Assembly: GCA_003662645.1 (NCBI GenBank)
Contig: QMYL01000091.1
Location: forward strand, 1 to 5,126
DNA length: 5,126 nt
Direction: 5' to 3'
Source: Candidatus Bathyarchaeota archaeon
Lineage (GTDB): Archaea; Thermoproteota; Bathyarchaeia; Bathyarchaeales; B26-1
This document shows positions 1-4,114 of this stretch, in pieces. The notes beneath the pieces are model-generated. The model was not told the origin of the DNA, searched no databases, and saw only the letters and a program-made list of their open reading frames with translations. Each line of letters opens with the position of its first letter. The first letter of the stretch is position 1. A program made the translations under genes and the position numbers.

Positions 1-1120
1 ATATCCTACTCGCCAAGGCCGATAGCCTTCTACTACGCTCCTTAAGCGTCTTTGTCGGGAGCTGACGCATACTAGCCGCCGGAGTTCTGGGCCTAGGTAG
101 GAACTTCGATATGTTCACTATATCCGGTTTGACATCCTCAATCACCCTCATGGTCCTCTCGAAGGCCTCCTCACTCTCACCCGGAAAACCACAGATTATA
201 TCGGTCGCTAGGGTTATTCTGGGTATGGCCTCCCTGAAGGATTCCACCACCTCTATAAAGTCCTCAACCGTGTAGTAGCGGTTCATCCTCCTTAACACAT
301 CATCATCACCACTTTGGAGCGGCAGGTGCAGGAACTTGAAGACCTTCCTATCCTGGTAGGCCTCTATTAATGGTTCTAGGATCCTCATCGCGTGGTTGGG
401 GTTCATCATACCAACCCTAACCATGAAGTCTCCATCAACCCGGCATATCTCCTCAAGCAGCTCCGCGAGGTTCGTCTTTATATCCAGGCCATAGGCCCCG
501 TTATCTTGGGATGTTATCCAAACCTCCCTAACACCCTCTGAGACCGCCTTCTTGACCCTATCCAGTATCAACTCCTTAGGGTACGAGAACAGCCTCCCCC
601 TAGCGAACCTCACACAACAGAATGTGCAGGCGCCAGTGCATCCCTCAGCTATCTGCACAATCTCAACAGCCCGATTCAACCTAACCTTGGGCTGCGCGAC
701 CTTGACAACAGGCCTATCCGAGAGGAAGAGCATATTCCTCTCACCCGCCAGAGCCCTCCCTACAGCATCCGTTATCCTACCCACGCTATAGGGATCCAAG
801 ACTGCTGCGAAAGATGGAGCAACCCTCCTGATGGCTTGCATATTTATCTTCGGCAGACAGCCGGCGACTATCACAGGCTTCCCGAGGCCGCTGAGAGCTT
901 GAAGCCTAGCAAGCATACGGCTCTCTGTCTGAGTCTTAACCCCACAGGTGTTTATCACCAGGACATCGCCCTTCTCCGGGTCTCCCACCACCTTATACCC
1001 GGCATTGGTCAAGTGAGCCAGCATAACCTCTAGGTCGAACCTATTCGCCGTGCAACCGTAACTCTCAACATACACCGTTCTCTGGTTGCGCCTTGAAGCC
1101 GGGTGCGCCGATAAGGACAT
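1..1120 (-). CDS. tRNA t(6)A37 methylthiotransferase, MiaB/CDKAL1 family, archaeal type (C-terminus beyond window)
   Basis: Radical-SAM iron-sulfur enzyme. By family it adds a methylthio group to t(6)A at position 37 of ANN-decoding tRNAs in the cytoplasm. The 373 codons present show the N-terminal UPF0004 domain (residues about 16-125) with its three cluster cysteines C23 (SYGCTANR), C59 (NTCGVKT) and C88 (AGCLP). The radical-SAM motif follows at C161, C165 and C168 (EGCTGACTFC). Further family blocks are HLPLQSGDD near 265-273 and TDIICGFPGESEEAF near 306-320. The C-terminal TRAM RNA-binding domain should lie off the left edge, since family members run to roughly 420 residues or more. The ATG at 1120 is chosen because GAGGT (1133-1129) sits 8 nt upstream and the first conserved strand (VYVESYGC) begins 15 residues later. 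It is transcribed divergently from the cdrS-ftsZ operon. The family is secure. The exact substrate (t6A rather than i6A) rests on the archaeal/eukaryotic-type sequence. Confidence 0.93.
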   Translation of the reverse strand, partial: MSLSAHPASRRNQRTVYVESYGCTANRFDLEVMLAHLTNAGYKVVGDPEKGDVLVINTCGVKTQTESRMLARLQALSGLGKPVIVAGCLPKINMQAIRRVAPSFAAVLDPYSVGRITDAVGRALAGERNMLFLSDRPVVKVAQPKVRLNRAVEIVQIAEGCTGACTFCCVRFARGRLFSYPKELILDRVKKAVSEGVREVWITSQDNGAYGLDIKTNLAELLEEICRVDGDFMVRVGMMNPNHAMRILEPLIEAYQDRKVFKFLHLPLQSGDDDVLRRMNRYYTVEDFIEVVESFREAIPRITLATDIICGFPGESEEAFERTMRVIEDVKPDIVNISKFLPRPRTPAASMRQLPTKTLKERSRRLSALASRI

Positions 1121-1128
1121 CCACTTGA

Positions 1129-1168
1129 ACCTCTAAATCATCTCGACTCTTACATGATAATATACTTT
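1129..1168 (-). promoter_or_regulatory. Promoter and ribosome-binding site of the methylthiotransferase gene
   Basis: Read on the minus strand, a TATA-like box TATATTAT (1164-1157) is preceded by AAAG, which could serve as a BRE. Its centre predicts a transcript start near 1135. The GAGGT ribosome-binding site at 1133-1129 would then lie almost at the 5' end of a leader of about 15 nt. The box and SD are seen directly. The start site is inferred from usual archaeal spacing. Confidence 0.45.
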
Positions 1169-1288
1169 GCCATCTGGTCATCTTTTTACCGAGAAAGTGC
1201 ACATGTAAATCATTACTCTCCGCTCCGGGATCGGCTGAGACTTTTAAGTGTTGTATGAAAAATATGCACTCCATCAACTCCTTTTTTG

Positions 1289-1313
1289 CATGAAATGGTA
1301 ATAGGTTTTCATG
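1289..1313. repeat. Inverted repeat CATGAAA-N11-TTTCATG
   Basis: A perfect 7-bp inverted repeat has arms at 1289-1295 and 1307-1313, with arm centres 18 bp apart. It lies about 110 bp upstream of cdrS and just upstream of the AT-rich promoter stretch. It could be an operator or could be chance in AT-rich sequence. No transcript terminating here is evident apart from the nearby T-run at 1282-1287. Confidence 0.4.
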
Positions 1314-1344
1314 AGATCTTTGATAAACTTTATAAGTTATTGAA

Positions 1345-1380
1345 CGAACATATTTAAATCATATTTATTTCATATTATAT
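1345..1380 (+). promoter_or_regulatory. Probable promoter of cdrS-ftsZ, with three 11-bp-phased CATATT repeats
   Basis: The best TATA-like box is TATTTAAAT (1351-1359), preceded by the purine-rich AACGAAC, which could be a BRE. It predicts a start near 1380 and a leader of about 45 nt. A second candidate, ATTATATA (1373-1380), would predict a start near 1403 and a leader of about 23 nt. CATATT begins at 1349, 1360 and 1371, one helical turn apart, so the three copies lie on the same face of the DNA and cover the core promoter. The repeats and boxes are seen directly. Which box is used is inference. Confidence 0.5.
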
Positions 1381-1422
1381 AGAAATTTATGATCTCGCCG
1401 ACGCTAAAAATCTTGGGTGACA

Positions 1423-1439
1423 GTGATGAAACTCATCAC
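1423..1439. repeat. Perfect inverted repeat over the cdrS start codon (GTGATGA-AAC-TCATCAC)
   Basis: A perfect 7-bp dyad (1423-1429 / 1433-1439) has a 3-base centre, and the ATG start codon (1426-1428) falls inside the left arm. As DNA it could be an operator for a dimeric regulator such as the ribbon-helix-helix protein encoded here. As RNA it could fold into a short hairpin holding the start codon directly after the ribosome-binding site GGTGA (1416-1420). The symmetry is certain. The function is inferred. Confidence 0.5.
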
Positions 1440-1602
1440 GATATACCTACCCGAACCTTATATTGAGGCTCTGGATAGGTTGGTGAGTGAGAAGTATTAC
1501 CCACATAGAGCTGAGGCCATCAGGGTGGCCATCAGGGACCTGATAAACATGGAGCTTCGGAGGATGAGGAGGAGGGGTGGCAATGGCGAGGATACTGGAT
1601 AG
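1426..1602 (+). CDS. cdrS: Ribbon-helix-helix transcription regulator, CdrS-like, paired with ftsZ
   Basis: A 58-residue CopG/Arc-type DNA-binding protein consisting of one ribbon-helix-helix fold. Residues 2-8 (KLITIYL) form the strand that pairs in the dimer and reads the major groove. Helix 1 begins at P9 and runs to about residue 22. The turn (YYPHR) leads into helix 2 (about 28-44), with the typical RAEAIRVAIR pattern. A short Arg-rich tail (RRMRRRGG) follows. In haloarchaea a short RHH protein, CdrS, regulates ftsZ2 and other division genes, and similar genes lie beside ftsZ in other archaea; the symbol rests on that context. The ATG at 1426 is preferred over the in-frame GTGs at 1417 and 1423 because GGTGA (1416-1420) is 5 nt upstream and the RHH strand then starts at once. 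The last 20 nt overlap ftsZ. Autoregulation is plausible but not shown. Confidence 0.85.
   Translation: MKLITIYLPEPYIEALDRLVSEKYYPHRAEAIRVAIRDLINMELRRMRRRGGNGEDTG
1571..1582 (+). promoter_or_regulatory. Ribosome-binding site of ftsZ inside the cdrS coding sequence
   Basis: GGAGG at 1571-1575 lies 7 nt before the ATG at 1583, within the Arg/Gly codons of the cdrS tail. The in-frame GTG at 1577 would be only 1 nt from this site, so the ATG is the better start. The arrangement suggests translational coupling of the two genes. Confidence 0.75.
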
Positions 1603-2692
1603 GGCGTTACAGTACACATGGCACGAGGCTGTCGAGAGGGGACTTAGAGAACCTGGCTACTGTAGGATAATGGTCCTGGGTGTCGGCGGGGCTGGGAACA
1701 ACACCGTGAGCCGTCTGATGGAGTCCGGGATAGTCGGAGCTGAGTGTATAGCGATAAATACCGATATGCAACACTTGAACGTAATCCATGCACACCAGAA
1801 GATACTGATAGGGGAGAGGACGACTAGGGGGTTGGGGGCCGGCGGCAACCCCGAGATTGGGAGGATGGCGATAGAGGAGTCGAGAAAGCGCATAGAGAAC
1901 CTCTTAACGAATGTTGACATAGCATTCGTCACGGCGGGTATGGGCGGCGGAACCGGAACCGGAGCCGCACCCGTAGTGGCGGAGATAGCTAGGAGGAAGG
2001 GAGCGATAGTTGTGGGCGTCGTGACCATGCCCTTCAGGATAGAGAAGGGTAGGCTGGAGTATGCGGCGAGGGGGCTGACCGAGATGAGGAGGGAGTGCGA
2101 TACTGTTATAGTAGTTGACAATAACAAACTGATGGAGCTCGTCCCCCAGCTGCCGATAAACGAGGCCTTCAAGGTTGGAGACCAGGTGCTGGCTAACATG
2201 GTTAAGGGTATATCAGAGACCATATCGGCCCCAAGCCTGATAAACCTCGACTTCTCAGACTTCAAGACCATCGTGAAGAAGGGCGGCGTGGCGATAGTCG
2301 GCGTAGGCGAATCTGACGCCCCCAACAGGGCTGAGGAGGCCGTTTTGAAGGCTCTGAGAACACCGTTACTCGACGTCGACTACTCAGGCGCCTCTGGGGC
2401 ACTGATCCACGTATCTGGGGACTCCCAGATGAGCATAGACGAGGCGAATAGGGTCGGCGAGATAGTGACCGAGATGATGAGCGACGATGCGATGGTCATC
2501 TGGGGTGCGAGGGTGAACCCGAACCTCTCCGGGATGCTCAGGGTCACCCTCGTTATGACCGGTGTCCGCTCGCCGCACATACTGAGCGGCTTCGGAACTA
2601 TAGCCCCAACACTATACGACTTAGACCAGTACAGTGGACCTGAGAAGCCGTTGAACATTGACCTTGGACTCTACCAGCTCGAGAACTTCTAG
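1583..2692 (+). CDS. ftsZ: Cell division GTPase FtsZ (tubulin superfamily), archaeal
   Basis: A cytoplasmic GTPase that polymerises into the division ring; 369 residues from the chosen ATG. The GTP-binding half begins near residue 28 with GVGGAGNN (33-40), then NTDMQHL (59-65) and the tubulin signature GMGGGTGTG (119-127). The T7 synergy loop NLDFSD (221-226) supplies N221, D223 and D226, which complete the GTPase site of the next subunit, so the enzyme looks active. The C-terminal domain ends near the SPHIL block, followed by a linker and tail of about 35 residues ending in a hydrophobic peptide (NIDLGLYQLENF), a possible docking site for SepF. Some blocks resemble haloarchaeal FtsZ2 (GAGNN, GISETIS, PSLINLD, DVDYSGASG). 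Others resemble FtsZ1 (SPHIL ending, GVGESD), so I leave the paralogue number open. The start overlaps cdrS by 20 nt. A terminator follows directly. Confidence 0.97.
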   Translation: MARILDRALQYTWHEAVERGLREPGYCRIMVLGVGGAGNNTVSRLMESGIVGAECIAINTDMQHLNVIHAHQKILIGERTTRGLGAGGNPEIGRMAIEESRKRIENLLTNVDIAFVTAGMGGGTGTGAAPVVAEIARRKGAIVVGVVTMPFRIEKGRLEYAARGLTEMRRECDTVIVVDNNKLMELVPQLPINEAFKVGDQVLANMVKGISETISAPSLINLDFSDFKTIVKKGGVAIVGVGESDAPNRAEEAVLKALRTPLLDVDYSGASGALIHVSGDSQMSIDEANRVGEIVTEMMSDDAMVIWGARVNPNLSGMLRVTLVMTGVRSPHILSGFGTIAPTLYDLDQYSGPEKPLNIDLGLYQLENF

Positions 2693-2703
2693 AATCGTTA
2701 AAT

Positions 2704-2733
2704 GAGGAGGTTTGTAGGCTCCTCTCCTTTTTT
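2704..2733 (+). terminator. Hairpin/T-tract terminator of the cdrS-ftsZ operon
   Basis: A 6-bp stem GAGGAG (2704-2709) / CTCCTC (2719-2724) with a 9-base loop is followed by six Ts (2728-2733). It begins 11 bases after the ftsZ stop codon. The T-run alone would be enough for archaeal termination; the hairpin adds support. Confidence 0.7.
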
Positions 2734-2869
2734 ATAACCCATCAATTATCTCATCTATTACCCTGCCATTCGAGTTCTTCGGTTTCGGTAGCTTCATCAG
2801 GTGGGCTATCGTTGGCGCTAGATCAGAAGCCTCTCCGCCGGCATGGTTCAAAGGTTCTATTGGGGTGAT
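2732..2869 (-). pseudogene. 3' remnant of an alkaline-phosphatase-superfamily (phosphodiesterase/pyrophosphatase-like) gene
   Basis: On the minus strand a 45-codon open stretch ends in TAA (2734-2732). It reads like the extreme C-terminus of archaeal type I phosphodiesterase / nucleotide pyrophosphatase proteins: a His-Ala-Gly-Gly turn (residues 9-12), then DLAPTIAHLMKLPKP (16-30), then NSNGRVIDEII (32-42). The DLAPTIA..LGLP..NSDGRV pattern is characteristic of that superfamily's end. Nothing upstream continues it: there is an in-frame TAA at 2872-2870, and the other frames toward 2940 carry several stops in promoter-like sequence. No start codon lies near its beginning, so it is unlikely to be translated as such. 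It appears to be the fossil of a truncated gene, convergent with ftsZ and sharing bases with its terminator. The family assignment is from recalled motifs only. Confidence 0.6.
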
Positions 2870-2908
2870 TTATAGTTTTCTCCTATCTAGTCGTCGCGGT
2901 TTGGGTTA

Positions 2909-2951
2909 GATTTTTATCCTAAATATTCAACTCTTCAGATTGGTGTTTGGG
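2909..2951 (+). promoter_or_regulatory. Promoter and ribosome-binding site of the DUF6485 gene
   Basis: A TATA-like stretch, GATTTTTATCC (2909-2919), predicts a transcript start near 2940 and a very short leader. A weak ribosome-binding match, GGTG (2942-2945), lies 6 nt before the ATG at 2952. In-frame TTG (2940) and GTG (2943) would fall on or before this site, so the ATG is preferred. Confidence 0.4.
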
Positions 2952-3149
2952 ATGAGTGGGGAGTGTCCGAATATCGAGGTGAACCTGAAGGACTGCCCGT
3001 GCACCTACCCATGCGAGTATAAGGGGAGGTGCTGCGAGTGTATAAGGTATCATAGATCCCGCAATGAGCTGCCTGCGTGCTACTTCCCGCCGGATGTTGA
3101 GAGGACCTACGACAGGTCGATAGAGAGGTTCGTGTCACTATACAGGTGA
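2952..3149 (+). CDS. Small cysteine-rich protein, DUF6485 family
   Basis: A 65-residue protein of unknown function. It matches the recalled DUF6485 pattern: CPN(I/L)xxNLKxCxCTY near the start, then [15 protein letters not shown] (21-35), ELPACYFP (39-46), and the closing block [11 protein letters not shown]. Eight cysteines (C5, C15, C17, C21, C27, C28, C30, C43) and H34 suggest that it binds a metal, probably zinc, or an iron-sulfur cluster. That is inference from residue content. There is no signal peptide or membrane segment, so it is probably cytosolic. It seems to be a single-gene unit, with its own promoter-like sequence before it and a T-run after it. Neither neighbour hints at a function. 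The length is normal for the family, and the Cys pattern appears complete. Confidence 0.85.
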   Translation: MSGECPNIEVNLKDCPCTYPCEYKGRCCECIRYHRSRNELPACYFPPDVERTYDRSIERFVSLYR

Positions 3150-3183
3150 GCTGCAAGCGTCGTCAAATTATAGCCCCATATAA

Positions 3184-3194
3184 CCCTCTTTTTT
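3184..3194 (+). terminator. T-rich terminator after the DUF6485 gene
   Basis: CCCTC followed by six Ts (3189-3194) lies 40 bases after the stop codon. I see no convincing hairpin before it, which is usual for archaeal T-tract termination. Confidence 0.4.
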
Positions 3195-3215
3195 GCCAAC
3201 CCCACAACCATAACC

Positions 3216-3301
3216 TTCTTAAATGCATCCTAGCGATAATTTAACGATGGAACCCCCGCTGGGGTCATGTAAGCTTAAAGCCTGAAAGGGTCCAATCAGA
3301 A
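3216..3301 (+). promoter_or_regulatory. Promoter and leader region of the etf operon, with a GC-rich stem-loop
   Basis: Candidate TATA boxes are TTCTTAAATG (3216-3225), predicting a start near 3247, and GCTTAAAG (3273-3280), predicting a start near 3302 at the TTG codon itself, which would give a nearly leaderless message. A small stem-loop, ACCCC (3252-3256) / GGGGT (3261-3265) with loop CGCT, would lie in the leader of the longer transcript. No strong ribosome-binding site precedes 3302; AAGGGT (3286-3291) is imperfect and 10 nt away. Choosing between the two transcripts is not possible from sequence alone. Confidence 0.35.
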
Positions 3302-4102
3302 TTGAGGGATAATGGTTTAAATATAATAGTCTGCATCAAGCAGGTTCCGGCTACAACGGAGGTTTCCATAGATCCCGAGACGGGAACCCTAATTCGTGAG
3401 GGAATTGAGGTAACCGTCAACCCCTTCGACCTCTACGCTATAGAAGAGGGGATCAGGCTTAAGGAGAGGTTTGGCGGCAAGGTAACGGCCATATCGATGG
3501 GTCCGCCCCAGGCTGAATCATCACTGAGAGAGGCTATAGCCATGGGCTGTGACGACGCCGTTCTGTTGACCGATAAGGCCTTTGCTGGGGCAGACACCCT
3601 AGCCACCTCCTACACGTTGGCTTGCGGGATAAGGAGGATCGGCGCATACGACCTGATTATATGCGGCTTGAAGACGACCGACGGGGACACTGGGCAGGTT
3701 GGCCCCGGACTTGCCGAGGAACTCGGCATACCCCATGTGAGCTACGTTAGGAAGGTTATAGATGTAACCGACAACTACATACTTCTGGAGAGAACGATAG
3801 AGAACGACTACGAGAGGGTTGAAGCCCCACTGCCATGCCTGATAACCGTCACTAAGGAGATAAACGAGCCGAGGCTCCCATCCTTCAAGCGTAAGTTGAT
3901 GGCTAGGAGAGCCCAGATAACCATATGGAACTCGAAGGACCTAGATGGAGATCCGAAGAGGTTTGGCCTAAATGGTTCACCGACGAGGGTCGTTAGGGTC
4001 TTCCACCCGCCGCCGAGGGGTGGAGGCGAGATGATAACTGGAGACCCAAAAGAGCAGGTTGAGAGGCTTATTGAGAAGCTGAGGGAGTTGAGGATCCTCT
4101 GA
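3302..4102 (+). CDS. etfB: Electron transfer flavoprotein beta subunit, bifurcating-type
   Basis: The beta subunit of a heterodimeric ETF. It passes electrons between a dehydrogenase and other carriers, and binds AMP or, in bifurcating enzymes, a second FAD. The 266 residues include the N-terminal strand NIIVCIKQVP (7-16), IDPETGTLIREG (23-34), NPFDLYAIEEG (40-50), SMGPPQAE (65-72), GADTLATSYTLA (96-107), and the nucleotide loop DGDTGQVGP (127-135). GDTxQVGP is the form found in electron-bifurcating ETFs, in contrast to ordinary AMP-binding ETFs. TTG at 3302 is the only ATG, GTG or TTG codon available in frame, although the family usually starts right at residue 7 (see findings). The fused-ferredoxin EtfA gene follows after 12 nt. 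Both genes use TTG starts. The partner dehydrogenase is not in the window, so the electron donor is unknown. Confidence 0.93.
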   Translation: MRDNGLNIIVCIKQVPATTEVSIDPETGTLIREGIEVTVNPFDLYAIEEGIRLKERFGGKVTAISMGPPQAESSLREAIAMGCDDAVLLTDKAFAGADTLATSYTLACGIRRIGAYDLIICGLKTTDGDTGQVGPGLAEELGIPHVSYVRKVIDVTDNYILLERTIENDYERVEAPLPCLITVTKEINEPRLPSFKRKLMARRAQITIWNSKDLDGDPKRFGLNGSPTRVVRVFHPPPRGGGEMITGDPKEQVERLIEKLRELRIL

Positions 4103-4103
4103 G

Positions 4104-4114
4104 GGAGGGTAACC
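4104..4114 (+). promoter_or_regulatory. Ribosome-binding site deciding the TTG start of etfA
   Basis: GGAGG (4104-4108) lies 6 nt before TTG at 4115, just after the etfB stop codon (4100-4102). That stop codon is in the same frame, and no ATG or GTG occurs between it and the TTG, so the TTG is well supported. Confidence 0.75.

Larger units (their letters stand above)
1121..1425. other. Divergent intergenic region between the methylthiotransferase and cdrS-ftsZ
   Basis: These 305 bases show no convincing gene. The part nearest the minus-strand gene holds that gene's promoter. The middle has a T-run (1282-1287) and a 7-bp inverted repeat CATGAAA (1289-1295) / TTTCATG (1307-1313). The last 100 bases are strongly AT-rich. 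They contain a small dyad, AACTT-TAT-AAGTT (1326-1338), several TATA-like boxes, and the 11-bp-phased CATATT repeats. The region is long for a compact archaeal genome and looks regulatory. Open frames here are short and lack ribosome-binding sites. Confidence 0.6.

Noticed and set aside
552..1033. Two plus-strand open frames opposite the methylthiotransferase
   Set aside because: The minus-strand frame carries all conserved radical-SAM motifs through this interval, so these are antisense shadows.
1154..1258. 34-codon plus-strand frame in the intergenic region starting ATG at 1154
   Set aside because: It has no ribosome-binding site, overlaps the minus-strand promoter, and has no recognisable sequence feature.
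1065..1277. Minus-strand 70-codon frame reaching into the intergenic region
   Set aside because: It overlaps the N-terminus of the methylthiotransferase in another frame and has no recognisable motif or SD.
1423..1429. GTGATGA as a C box of a C/D guide RNA
   Set aside because: No D box or paired C'/D' motifs occur at suitable distance, and the sequence is explained as the cdrS start and dyad.
1657..2325. 222-codon open frame on the minus strand opposite ftsZ
   Set aside because: It mirrors the codon bias of ftsZ, resembles no family I know, has a low-complexity Ser/Pro/Thr-rich composition, and lies inside a certain gene.
4100..4102. TGA as a selenocysteine or read-through codon joining EtfB and EtfA
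   Set aside because: EtfB ends normally at the family length, and EtfA has its own SD and TTG start.
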